Below are positions 1-7,694 of a stretch of DNA of 64,000 nucleotides, piece by piece (within the stretch, counting starts at the first letter, position 1; each line of letters opens with the position of its first letter). The DNA comes from Bacillus alkalicellulosilyticus. Its GTDB lineage: Bacteria > Bacillota > Bacilli > Bacillales > Bacillaceae_F. The notes under the pieces are model-generated. The model did not search any database, was not told the origin of the DNA, and saw nothing but the letters and a program-made list of their open reading frames with translations. The translations under genes and the position numbers were made by a program. Location: the NCBI RefSeq assembly GCF_002019795.1, contig NZ_KV917381.1, forward strand, positions 2,105,210-2,169,209, in the 5' to 3' direction.

Positions 1-654
1 GATCTCTTATCAAAACTAAAAGACTCTAAGGCTTTTTCTCATAAGAGCATGATTGCCATGTTAAAAGAAAATGCACCAGCAGATTATAAGGCAATGAAGG
101 ACTTACGTTATGAACAACTATTCGACCTAATGATTGAAGAAAGCATTATGAAAATTGCGGTCATCGTTGCTGGTCAAGGTCCAATCGCCTTTGGTATGCC
201 AGAAATGTTCACTCCAATGCAACATATTAATGCTAGTAGAAAGCTTAAGAGAATCGCCACTTTAATTAGTGATGGTCGATATTCTGGTGTTACCTATGGT
301 GCAGCTATAGGACATATGACGCCAGAGGCGATCGAAGAAGGTGGAATTCTTTACTTGCAAACAGGGGATTTATTATATCTTGCACTTCGAAAACGGGAAA
401 TTCAATGCATTGATGAAAACGCTTTCCAAGGTGGAGTCCTAACGTTTGCTTTTGAACACCTTAAAGAACAAAGAAAAGAGCTTGCTACTAGTCGACTTGA
501 TACTATTAGAATACGTCAAAGACAAGTGGCTCCTAGTAATCTATTAGTCGGTCATACAGATGCTGCCAATGGTGTTGTTCCATTAATGGTAAAAACGATG
601 GCATCATTAGATTATAAGAAAGACATCCAGTTACCGACTAAAACATCCTATTAA
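1..654 (+). CDS. IlvD/Edd-family sugar-acid dehydratase, C-terminal part (D-xylonate dehydratase-like)
   Basis: The reading frame is open from base 1, so this is the last 217 residues of a longer protein (the family is usually about 570-660 residues). The stretch around residues 85-130 (ISDGRYSGVTYGAAIGH, then TPEA and GGILYL) is the conserved C-terminal segment of dihydroxy-acid/6-phosphogluconate dehydratases. The YGAAIGH variant resembles the YjhG/YagF branch, whose members dehydrate D-xylonate to 2-keto-3-deoxy-xylonate. The [Fe-S] cysteines lie in the missing part. It is followed 14 bp later by the U32-like gene, probably in one transcript. The family call is firm; the substrate is inferred from the neighbouring Weimberg-type genes and could be another pentonate or hexonate. 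Confidence 0.85.
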   Translation, partial: DLLSKLKDSKAFSHKSMIAMLKENAPADYKAMKDLRYEQLFDLMIEESIMKIAVIVAGQGPIAFGMPEMFTPMQHINASRKLKRIATLISDGRYSGVTYGAAIGHMTPEAIEEGGILYLQTGDLLYLALRKREIQCIDENAFQGGVLTFAFEHLKEQRKELATSRLDTIRIRQRQVAPSNLLVGHTDAANGVVPLMVKTMASLDYKKDIQLPTKTSY

Positions 655-668
655 AAGGAGTGAGCTTT

Positions 669-1610
669 TTGGAACAAACACGTAAAATAATTAATTCTCT
701 TGGTTTCCCTTCAGGAGATTGCAATGATTTACCGACGTCTAAAAAACGTTTTCCAGATGGTGCTCAATATCGGGTAGAAATACCAAGTGTAGAAGGCCCT
801 TCTTCATTTGAAGCTGTCATCGAAGCATGTCACTATTATCAAGTGGGTATTCACCGTGTCTCACAAGGAAGTGGCATCATGTTGATGACTGACGATGAAC
901 TCCAACAAATGGCTGAGATCGGTAGACGTGAGAGATTAGAAGTCAGTCTTTTTGTGGGACCCCGTGGAAGCTTTGATATAACGCCTATGCAACTTGCCAG
1001 TTCAGGGAAAATCGCTGGACTACGGATGCAAGGGATGGACCAACTTGTCTATGCCATAGAAGATATAAAAAGAGCTTGTCATTTTGGTATTCGAAGCATA
1101 TTAGTAGCGGATGAAGGGTTATTGTGGTTAGTCAATGAATTTAAAAAAGTAGGGGAATTTCCAGAGGACTTAGTCGTTAAAGTTTCAGTTCAAATGGCAC
1201 AATCCAACCCTATCTCTATCAAATTGATGGAACAGTCAGGAGCAAATACGTACAACGTCCCTACCGATTTGACCTTAGCCCGTTTGGCTACAATTCGCCA
1301 AGCAATTGATATTCCGATTGATATTTATGTTGAAGCTCCTGATGACATTGGTGGGTTTATCCGTCACTATGATATTCCTGAAATCATTAGAGTGGCAGCA
1401 CCCGTATATATCAAATTCGGGCTGCGAAATTCACCTAATATCTATCCTTCGGGTACACATCTAGAAACGATTTCAATTGCTTTATGTAAAGAAAGGGTAC
1501 GAAGAGCAAAAATAGGCTTAGACTTGTTGAAGAGATATGCCCCACAATACACAACATCAGAAAAAGGAGCAAAAGGGTTAGGGGTACCCACTGAAAAAAT
1601 CAAAGTCTAA
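669..1610 (+). CDS. U32-peptidase-like TIM-barrel protein
   Basis: I chose TTG at 669 because AAGGAG at 655-660 lies 8 bases upstream; the in-frame GTG at 660 sits inside that ribosome binding site. The 313-residue product has no signal peptide or membrane segment. Its alternating strand/helix pattern (SLFVGPRG, KIAGLRMQGMDQ, SILVADEGLLW, VVKVSVQMAQS, IPIDIYVEAPDDIGG) and overall resemblance place it with proteins annotated as peptidase family U32. Collagenase-type U32 proteins act in tRNA/rRNA modification or proteolysis, which does not fit this place. The gene lies between a sugar-acid dehydratase and the IclR regulator, so an enzymatic or accessory role in sugar-acid catabolism is plausible. 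No catalytic residues can be assigned. The family call is moderate and the function unknown. Confidence 0.6.
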   Translation: MEQTRKIINSLGFPSGDCNDLPTSKKRFPDGAQYRVEIPSVEGPSSFEAVIEACHYYQVGIHRVSQGSGIMLMTDDELQQMAEIGRRERLEVSLFVGPRGSFDITPMQLASSGKIAGLRMQGMDQLVYAIEDIKRACHFGIRSILVADEGLLWLVNEFKKVGEFPEDLVVKVSVQMAQSNPISIKLMEQSGANTYNVPTDLTLARLATIRQAIDIPIDIYVEAPDDIGGFIRHYDIPEIIRVAAPVYIKFGLRNSPNIYPSGTHLETISIALCKERVRRAKIGLDLLKRYAPQYTTSEKGAKGLGVPTEKIKV

Positions 1611-1630
1611 ATGAGTAGAAAATTCAAATA

Positions 1631-1664
1631 TATGCAATTTAATTCCCATATTTTATGGTAGAAT
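1631..1664 (+). promoter_or_regulatory. Candidate promoter of the IclR gene with operator half-site
   Basis: TAGAAT at 1659-1664 is preceded by TGG, giving an extended -10. No good -35 is visible 17 bases upstream. The 9-mer TATGCAATT at 1631-1639 is identical to part of the perfect inverted repeat at 2477-2514 and would overlap the -35 region, which suggests autoregulation. Inferred from sequence only. Confidence 0.45.
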
Positions 1665-1704
1665 GGTTGAATAAGTAAATATCAATGTAAAGGAAGCAAT
1701 CACT

Positions 1705-2469
1705 ATGCCTATCATTCAAGCAGTTGAACGTGCTTTAAAAATTCTTGATTTATTCGATGAATTTGATAAGGAATTAAAGATAACAGAAATTAGTGACCGA
1801 ATGGGACTTCATAAAAGTACGGTTCACTCTCTATTAAAAACATTACAACAACATCATTATATTGAACAAAACCAAGAAAATGGAAAGTATCGACTTGGAT
1901 TAAAGCTGTTTGAGCGAGGCAACTATGTCATTCAAAGTATGGACTTGCGAAAACTTGCGAGTGATAGCCTACAACGACTTTCCAAAGAAAGTGGAAAAAC
2001 CGTTCATTTGGTTGTGTTAGATGGAAGAGAAGGAATATACATTGATAAGGTCGAAAGTGCAACAGCGACTGTGCTTTATTCCCGAATCGGGAGAAGGGTT
2101 CCGATCCATTCTAGTGCTGTAGGAAAAGCTCTTGTTGCTTTTAAATCCTTAGAAGAGATTGAAAAACTAATAGAAGACTATCATTTTAAGCAACAGACTC
2201 CTAAAACGATATCAAATAAAGAAGAATTTTTAAAAGAGATTGAGCTTATTCAGAAGCAAGGATATGCGGTTGATAATGAAGAAAATGAACCAGGTGTATT
2301 TTGTGTGGCTTTACCGATTAAAGACCACACGGGTCAGGTCATTGCTGCGATTAGTATGTCAACTACGGCAACTAGAGTTGCTGAAGAAGGTCTCGAAAAA
2401 CCAGTTGAAATGTTAACGGTAACGTCAAAAGAAATTTCAAAAAAGTTAGGATTTGGTTTTTCCAAATAA
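1705..2469 (+). CDS. IclR-family transcriptional regulator
   Basis: A 254-residue protein. An N-terminal winged helix-turn-helix lies at about residues 5-60 (AVERALKILDLF, then MGLHKSTVHSLLKTL). The IclR effector-binding domain spans about 75-250, with the typical stretches GREGIYIDKVES, RRVPIHSSAVGKALVAF and DNEENEPGVFCVALPI. ATG 1705 follows AAAGGAAG. Family members sense sugar acids or aromatic acids and usually repress adjacent catabolic operons; KdgR-type proteins are the closest functional analogy. Its position between two blocks of sugar-acid genes, together with the inverted repeat just downstream, points to local control of this cluster. The inducer is unknown. Confidence 0.93.
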   Translation: MPIIQAVERALKILDLFDEFDKELKITEISDRMGLHKSTVHSLLKTLQQHHYIEQNQENGKYRLGLKLFERGNYVIQSMDLRKLASDSLQRLSKESGKTVHLVVLDGREGIYIDKVESATATVLYSRIGRRVPIHSSAVGKALVAFKSLEEIEKLIEDYHFKQQTPKTISNKEEFLKEIELIQKQGYAVDNEENEPGVFCVALPIKDHTGQVIAAISMSTTATRVAEEGLEKPVEMLTVTSKEISKKLGFGFSK

Positions 2470-2476
2470 CATAAAG

Positions 2477-2514
2477 TAGCTGATAATTGCATAAAGATAT
2501 GCAATTATCAGCTA
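2477..2514. promoter_or_regulatory. Perfect 17-bp inverted repeat, candidate IclR operator
   Basis: Left arm 2477-2493 (TAGCTGATAATTGCATA) is the exact reverse complement of 2498-2514, with spacer AAGA. It sits between the IclR stop and the next operon, ending 17 bp before a perfect TATAAT at 2532-2537. No T-run follows, so it is a poor terminator. The inner TATGCAATT recurs upstream of the IclR gene at 1631-1639. Confidence 0.65.
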
Positions 2515-2531
2515 TAGCCAAAACTCGATTC

Positions 2532-2537
2532 TATAAT
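2532..2537 (+). promoter_or_regulatory. -10 box of the FAH/UxaA operon promoter
   Basis: A consensus TATAAT lies 25 bases upstream of the ATG at 2562 with a GGAGGG ribosome binding site between. The expected -35 region falls in the end of the 2477-2514 inverted repeat and has no good TTGACA match, consistent with a weak or regulated promoter. Confidence 0.45.
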
Positions 2538-2561
2538 ATAAAACTTTCTGGAGGGATAGTC

Positions 2562-3467
2562 ATGAGAGTGATCAGATTTCAGGATGAAGAGAAAATTGTT
2601 GTAGCAGCTGTGACAGATGAGGATCAAGTTTTTGCTCTGCCATTTACGTGTTTTTTAGAAATCAGTCATTTAGCTGATGAAAGAGAAACTACAGTTTTAA
2701 ATATTATTAATGAAGTAATCAATGATAGTGTGCCATTAGATGTCCAATTAAAAAATCTACACCTCTTAGTTCCGATTGAAGCACCTGAAGTGTGGGCAGC
2801 TGGAGTCACATATTTAAAAAGTAAAGAAGCACGCAACTATGAAGCAACTGGAGGGAAATTAGATGCAAATACGTTCTATGACAAAGTGTATGATGCAGAG
2901 CGTCCAGAACTCTTTTTTAAATCCACAAGTGCTCGTACAGTTGGGCCAAAAGATATAGTTTACCTTCGGACGGATTCAAATTGGCAAATTCCTGAACCAG
3001 AGCTTGGATTAGTCATTAACAATCAAGGTAAAATCCTAGGCTACCTAGCAGGGAATGATATGAGCAGCCGTGACATTGAAGGAGAGAACCCTCTTTATCT
3101 TCCACAAGCTAAGGTTTGGAGACACTCTTGTTCTATTGGACCAGCTATACGCTTAGCAGAAACAGTAGAAAATCCGTATGAATTTGAAATCGCTTGCAGG
3201 ATTTATCGTAACCATGAAAAAGTATTTGATGGAAGTGCAAGTACAGGTCAATTGAAACGAACATTTGATGAGTTGGTCTCATTTTTAACATTAGATAATC
3301 AAATATTTGATGGCACAGTGTTACTAACAGGTACTTGTATTGTCCCTCCAAATGAATTTACTTTAGCTGCAGATGACCGAATAGAAATTGAGATTTCTGG
3401 AATCGGAATCTTAGAGAATCTCGTAAAAACACAAATCAAACAAGAAGGGAAAATTATGAAAAATTAG
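2562..3467 (+). CDS. FAH-family dehydratase (2-keto-3-deoxy-pentonate dehydratase-like)
   Basis: ATG 2562 is preferred over the upstream in-frame start at 2487 because GGAGGG at 2550-2555 sits at the right distance and the upstream stretch is the operator region. The 301-residue product belongs to the fumarylacetoacetate hydrolase fold. PEVWAAGVTY, then FYDKVYDAERPELFFK, PEPELGLVI and GNDMSSRDIEGENPLYLPQ match the subgroup that holds 2-keto-3-deoxy-D-xylonate/arabinonate dehydratases, which form 2-oxoglutarate semialdehyde. Mg2+-binding acidic residues are in the PEPELGLV and GNDMSSRD segments. With the semialdehyde dehydrogenase downstream it forms the lower half of a Weimberg-type pathway. 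Substrate stereochemistry is not readable from the sequence. Confidence 0.8.
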   Translation: MRVIRFQDEEKIVVAAVTDEDQVFALPFTCFLEISHLADERETTVLNIINEVINDSVPLDVQLKNLHLLVPIEAPEVWAAGVTYLKSKEARNYEATGGKLDANTFYDKVYDAERPELFFKSTSARTVGPKDIVYLRTDSNWQIPEPELGLVINNQGKILGYLAGNDMSSRDIEGENPLYLPQAKVWRHSCSIGPAIRLAETVENPYEFEIACRIYRNHEKVFDGSASTGQLKRTFDELVSFLTLDNQIFDGTVLLTGTCIVPPNEFTLAADDRIEIEISGIGILENLVKTQIKQEGKIMKN

Positions 3468-3488
3468 ATTCTCAGGAGGTTTCTTTGG

Positions 3489-3791
3489 ATGGAAAATCGA
3501 AGGAAAACGGTGATGATGAAGCCCAAAGATAAGGTGGCAGTGGCATTGGATGAGTTGGATAAAGGAAATGAAATTTTAGTAGAGTGCCAAGGGAATACAT
3601 TCAAAGTAAACTTAAAAGATTCTATTTCTTTTGGACATAAATTTGCTGTTGTCTCCATTGCTAAAGGAGAAGATATTGTAAAGTACGGTGAAGTAATCGG
3701 AGTGGCGGTTAAGGACATTGCTGTAGGTGAACACGTTCATATCCATAACCTTGAGGGCAAAAGAGGAAGGGGGGATAAGGTTGGACTTTAA
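3489..3791 (+). CDS. UxaA/GarD-type dehydratase, small SAF-domain subunit
   Basis: A 100-residue protein with AGGAGG at 3474-3479. It matches the SAF domain that forms the N-terminus of altronate/galactarate dehydratases: DKVAVALDELDKGNEI, then ISFGHKFAVVSIAKGEDIVKYGE, and the C-terminal AVGEHVHIHNL. In many bacteria this domain is a separate small subunit, as here. It overlaps the start of the large subunit by 11 bp, indicating translational coupling. ATG 3513 or 3516 are alternative starts. Confidence 0.82.
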   Translation: MENRRKTVMMKPKDKVAVALDELDKGNEILVECQGNTFKVNLKDSISFGHKFAVVSIAKGEDIVKYGEVIGVAVKDIAVGEHVHIHNLEGKRGRGDKVGL

Positions 3792-4953
3792 AAACGGAAA
3801 GTTTCTTGGATATCGGCGTCCAGACGGTAAAGTCGGTGTTCGTAATCATGTCCTTATCTTGCCAACGATCACATGTGCAACACAAGCAGCAAAACAAATC
3901 ACTGAACTCGTGGCAGGCACGGTTTCATTTATCCATCAGCACGGCTGTGCACAAGTGGGGATTGACTACGACCAAACGTTTCGAACGTATGTTGGAATGG
4001 GAACAAACCCTAACGTATACGGAGTAGTCGTATTAGGCTTAGGATGTGAAACGCACCAAGCCCGAAGCGTTGCTGGAGAGATTGCCAAATCAGGTAAACC
4101 GGTAGTGACCGTTTCTATCCAAGACCACGGAGGAACCCTTCAAGCGATCGCAGAAGGAGCGCGGGTAGCTGCAACGATGGTTCAAGATGCATCTAGTATG
4201 TTTCGTGAGGAATGCGATATACGTGAATTAATCATAGGAACCGAGTGTGGTGGTTCGGACGCCTGTTCTGGTATATCAGCAAACCCAGCAGTTGGAGCTG
4301 TTAGTGATATGGTTGTTGCTAAAGGAGGAACTGCTATTTTAGCTGAAACCACAGAGCTTATCGGGGCTGAGCATTTGTTAGCGGAACGAGCAGTAGATGA
4401 CCATGTTGCCAAAAGAGTGTATGAAGTTATTGATGCCATGGAAAACCGTTCGATTCAAATGGGGGTAGACATTCGAACCGGCAATCCAAGTCCTGGAAAT
4501 ATAATAGGGGGATTAAGTTCACTAGAAGAAAAGTCTCTTGGCGCCGCTAATAAAGCAGGAACGAGTCCATTACAAGAGCTAATCAATTATGCCGAAGCCC
4601 CAACCAAAAAAGGGCTTGTCTGGATGGATACGCCAGGACATGACATTGAGCAATTAACAGGTATGGTCGCTGGTGGCGCCCAAATCGTGCTGTTTACGAC
4701 TGGTCGTGGAACTCCAACCGGTTCTCCAATTGCACCAACTATTAAAATATCAACCAATACCGCTATATTTGAGAAAATGGCAGAAAATATTGATGTTAAC
4801 GCAGGTACGATCATTGAAGGAACAGAAACCGTAGAAGAGGTAGGGAAAAGAATTTTCACCGATATCCTCCATGTCGGCTCAGGTAAATTAACAAAAGCAG
4901 AAATCTTGAAGCAGCATGATTTCGGGATTTGGAGAATCGGCCCTACTTTTTAA
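3781..4953 (+). CDS. UxaA-family sugar-acid dehydratase, large subunit
   Basis: TTG 3781 is chosen because a purine-rich Shine-Dalgarno stretch (3764-3779) precedes it and the protein then begins with FKNGKFLGYRRPDGKVGVRN, the usual opening of this family. The longer frame from 3727 only overlaps the SAF gene. The product is 390 residues. Conserved cysteine segments (PTITCAT, HQHGCAQVG, GLGCETHQ, GTECGGSDACSG) are those of the Fe-dependent altronate/galactarate dehydratase family, which removes water from an aldonate or aldarate to give a 2-keto-3-deoxy acid. No kdgK/kdgA partners occur here, so the substrate may be a pentonate feeding the FAH dehydratase. Substrate uncertain. Confidence 0.85.
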   Translation: MDFKNGKFLGYRRPDGKVGVRNHVLILPTITCATQAAKQITELVAGTVSFIHQHGCAQVGIDYDQTFRTYVGMGTNPNVYGVVVLGLGCETHQARSVAGEIAKSGKPVVTVSIQDHGGTLQAIAEGARVAATMVQDASSMFREECDIRELIIGTECGGSDACSGISANPAVGAVSDMVVAKGGTAILAETTELIGAEHLLAERAVDDHVAKRVYEVIDAMENRSIQMGVDIRTGNPSPGNIIGGLSSLEEKSLGAANKAGTSPLQELINYAEAPTKKGLVWMDTPGHDIEQLTGMVAGGAQIVLFTTGRGTPTGSPIAPTIKISTNTAIFEKMAENIDVNAGTIIEGTETVEEVGKRIFTDILHVGSGKLTKAEILKQHDFGIWRIGPTF

Positions 4954-5010
4954 TTAGTTTTCTAGTAATCTATTTAAAAACGTAGTTATGAAAACAAAAG
5001 TAAAGCTTTG

Positions 5011-5136
5011 TCCGAAAAACGAGTACGCAAACTGAAATGCGAACACGAATCCGAAGGTCAGCCTGAAAAACATGTACGCAAACTGAAATGCGAACACGGA
5101 TTCGAGATTCAGCCAGAAAAACGTGTTCGCAAATAG
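5011..5136. repeat. 51-bp tandem repeat, 2.5 copies
   Basis: Copies at 5011-5061 and 5062-5112 and a partial third at about 5113-5136 share GAAAAAC, then GTACGCAAACTGAAATGCG and AACACG. It fills most of the 227-bp gap between the UxaA gene and the aldehyde dehydrogenase. A diverged copy is at 28851-28910. The open frame on the minus strand here (4954-5187) is periodic FAFQFAY-type sequence made by the repeat and is not called as a gene. Confidence 0.85.
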
Positions 5137-5180
5137 TTTTGATAGAACAATTTTACTTGTAAAATGAAAGGATGATTGAT

Positions 5181-6647
5181 ATGTCAATTCAAACAGAAGT
5201 TAAAACCTATTTAAACTTTGTAAATGGAGCTTGGGTGGCTAGTTCAAGTGAACAAGTGGATGCAAGTATTAACCCAGCGAATAAACACGAAATCGTGGGC
5301 TATGTTCAAAAATCATCACTCGAAGACTTAAATGAGGCGGTAGCTGCAGCCAAGACTGCATCACAGTCATGGAAAAAGCTTGCGGCTTCAGCTCGGGGCG
5401 AATACTTATACAAAGCCGCAAACATTATTGAAAAAAATCTAGATGATATTGCTGAGACGATGACACGCGAGATGGGGAAAACGTTACCTGAGGCAAAGGG
5501 AGAAACGGCACGTGGCGTGGCGATCCTTCGTTATTACGCAGGAGAGGGAATGCGTAAAGTGGGGGATGTTATTCCTTCAACAGATAATGATGCATTAATG
5601 TTTACGACGCGCACACCACTTGGCGTTGTAGGGGTAATTACTCCTTGGAATTTCCCTGTAGCAATACCCATTTGGAAAATTGCACCTGCTCTTGTGTATG
5701 GGAACACTGTTGTCCTAAAACCGGCACAAGAAACGGCGGTAACTGCCGCAAAAGTAATTGAATGTTTTGCGAAAGCAGGCTTTCCAGATGGGGTCATCAA
5801 TATGGTCACAGGGCCTGGCTCTGTGATTGGACAGGGAATGATCGACCATCCAGATATTAATGGGATTACGTTTACAGGGTCTGATACGGTAGGAAAACTT
5901 GTTGGTCAAGGTGCCTTGGCTCGTGGCGCGAAATATCAACTTGAGATGGGTGGGAAAAACCCAGTTATAGTGGCAAATGATGCTGATCTTGATTTAGCAG
6001 TTGACGCTACAATTAGTGGCGGATTAAAATCAACTGGGCAAAAGTGTACGGCAACGAGTCGAGTGATTGTTCAAAGTGAAGTATATGATAAATTTAAAGA
6101 AAAACTACTAGCAAAGGTGAAAGACATTAAAGTAGGAAATGGGCTTGAGGCTGATACTTGGATGGGACCTTGCTCCAGTGAATCTCAACTTAACACCGTT
6201 TTATCTTATATTAAAAAGGGAAAAGAAGAAGGAGCACACCTCGTATATGGTGGAAATCAAATTTCTAGTGAGGCTCTAGCAAATGGCTTTTTTGTGGAAC
6301 CAACTATTTTTGACAACACTACAAATGACATGATCATTGCGCAAGAAGAAATTTTTGGACCTGTACTTGCACTACTTAAAGTGGATACGATAGAAGACGC
6401 TCTTGACATCGCAAATGATTCGAAATTTGGACTTAGTGCTTCAATTTTTACAACGAATATATCAAACATGCTCTCATTCATTAAGGAAATGGATGCAGGT
6501 CTTGTTCGAATAAATGCTGAAAGTGCTGGTGTTGAATTACAAGCGCCTTTTGGCGGCATGAAACAATCTAGCTCACATTCAAGAGAGCAAGGGCAAGCAG
6601 CGATTGAATTTTTCACATCAATAAAGACCGTATTTGTTAAAGGCTAA
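5181..6647 (+). CDS. 2-oxoglutarate semialdehyde (2,5-dioxopentanoate) dehydrogenase-like aldehyde dehydrogenase
   Basis: A 488-residue NAD(P)+-dependent aldehyde dehydrogenase. ATG 5181 follows GAAAGGA by about 9 bases; ATG 5172 is too close. [10 protein letters not shown] (the Asn that stabilises the oxyanion), LEMGGKNP (general base Glu) and [11 protein letters not shown] (nucleophilic Cys) are all present, as is the C-terminal [10 protein letters not shown]. The sequence resembles the YcbD/GucD group that oxidises 2-oxoglutarate semialdehyde to 2-oxoglutarate in Weimberg and glucarate pathways. Position next to the FAH-type dehydratase supports this role. Succinate-semialdehyde-type activity is the main alternative. 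Confidence 0.88.
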   Translation: MSIQTEVKTYLNFVNGAWVASSSEQVDASINPANKHEIVGYVQKSSLEDLNEAVAAAKTASQSWKKLAASARGEYLYKAANIIEKNLDDIAETMTREMGKTLPEAKGETARGVAILRYYAGEGMRKVGDVIPSTDNDALMFTTRTPLGVVGVITPWNFPVAIPIWKIAPALVYGNTVVLKPAQETAVTAAKVIECFAKAGFPDGVINMVTGPGSVIGQGMIDHPDINGITFTGSDTVGKLVGQGALARGAKYQLEMGGKNPVIVANDADLDLAVDATISGGLKSTGQKCTATSRVIVQSEVYDKFKEKLLAKVKDIKVGNGLEADTWMGPCSSESQLNTVLSYIKKGKEEGAHLVYGGNQISSEALANGFFVEPTIFDNTTNDMIIAQEEIFGPVLALLKVDTIEDALDIANDSKFGLSASIFTTNISNMLSFIKEMDAGLVRINAESAGVELQAPFGGMKQSSSHSREQGQAAIEFFTSIKTVFVKG

Positions 6648-6656
6648 TTTACTTAG

Positions 6657-6684
6657 AAGGTACCTGTTAATTTCAGGTGCCTTT
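6657..6684 (+). terminator. Weak hairpin between operon genes
   Basis: AAGGTACCTG pairs with CAGGTGCCTT (one G-T wobble) around a short loop, followed by only three Ts. It may attenuate readthrough into the dehydrogenase gene rather than end transcription. Confidence 0.45.
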
Positions 6685-6712
6685 ATCCATCATTTCAAAA
6701 GGAGAGAAATCA

Positions 6713-7687
6713 ATGAAACCAACTGTCGTAGTTACACTGCCTATTCCAACAGATATAGAAGAGAACCTCCGGAATCATTGCAATGTTATCAAGTGGGAAG
6801 GAAAGAAACGAATTCCTCGAACTGAATTACTCAAGCTCCTTGAAAAAGCTGATGGGTTATTAACTGCAGGAGGAAAGATAGATGAAGAGCTTCTTGATGC
6901 GGCACCGCTTTTAAAGGTCGTCAGTAACATTTCAGTGGGCTATAACAACCTTGATATTGAGGCGATGAAAAAAAGAGGTGTAGTTTCTACTCATACGCCA
7001 TATGTGTTAGATGATACGGTAGCTGATTTAATTATCGGTCTTATGCTTTCATGTGCACGCCGTATACCTGAGCTTGATAGGTTTGTAAAAGAAGGAGGTT
7101 GGCGTAAAGGAAAAGATTATGATCTATTTGGGTGGGATGTTCACCATACGACATTAGGAATTATTGGTCTTGGAAGAATAGGAGAAGCTGTCGCAAAACG
7201 AGCGAAGTTTGGCTTTGACATGAATGTCCTTTATCATAATCGCAACAGAAAGCAGGAGGTTGAAGAACAGCTAGACGTCATATACTCTTCATTAGACGAC
7301 TTGTTACAGCAATCTGACTTTGTTGTCTTGATGACGCCTTTAACCGATGATACATATAAATTAATTGGGAAAAAGCAGTTTGAGCTCATGAAAGACTCGG
7401 CTTTCTTTATCAATGCTTCCCGAGGAGCAACTGTCGATGAGGAGGCGCTTATTGAGGCACTCCAACTAAAGCAACTTAGAGGGGCCGGTCTTGATGTCTT
7501 TGCAAAAGAACCAATAGAGCAAGACAATCCTTTGCTTGCTATGGACAATGTTGTTACTCTTCCTCATATTGGGTCCGCAACTGCGAAAACACGTTATGAT
7601 ATGGCAAAAGTGGCGGCTGAAGATTTACTAGCTGTTCTTGAAGGGCGTTCACCTCGTTACTTGGTAAAAGAATTTAAAGAGGAGTGA
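6713..7687 (+). CDS. D-isomer-specific 2-hydroxyacid dehydrogenase (glyoxylate/hydroxypyruvate reductase-like)
   Basis: ATG 6713 has AAAGGAG 7 bases upstream; the in-frame ATG at 6677 lies in a hairpin region without a binding site. The 324-residue product has the NAD-binding [17 protein letters not shown], the catalytic Arg segment [11 protein letters not shown], the Glu in [12 protein letters not shown] and the catalytic His in TLPHIGSAT. This is the GyaR/GhrB-type branch that reduces glyoxylate, hydroxypyruvate or 2-ketogluconate. In this cluster it could handle a keto acid by-product. It is followed after 7 bp by the second FAH gene, suggesting cotranscription. Confidence 0.88.
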   Translation: MKPTVVVTLPIPTDIEENLRNHCNVIKWEGKKRIPRTELLKLLEKADGLLTAGGKIDEELLDAAPLLKVVSNISVGYNNLDIEAMKKRGVVSTHTPYVLDDTVADLIIGLMLSCARRIPELDRFVKEGGWRKGKDYDLFGWDVHHTTLGIIGLGRIGEAVAKRAKFGFDMNVLYHNRNRKQEVEEQLDVIYSSLDDLLQQSDFVVLMTPLTDDTYKLIGKKQFELMKDSAFFINASRGATVDEEALIEALQLKQLRGAGLDVFAKEPIEQDNPLLAMDNVVTLPHIGSATAKTRYDMAKVAAEDLLAVLEGRSPRYLVKEFKEE

Positions 7688-7694
7688 AGCGGGT

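Noticed and set aside
5011-5136. Possible CRISPR-like array
   Set aside because: The units are contiguous and similar over their whole length; there are no unique spacers and no cas genes nearby.
4954-5187. A 77-codon minus-strand frame with periodic FAFQFAY-type sequence
   Set aside because: It is produced by the 51-bp tandem repeat, has no ribosome binding site and ends within the neighbouring gene starts.
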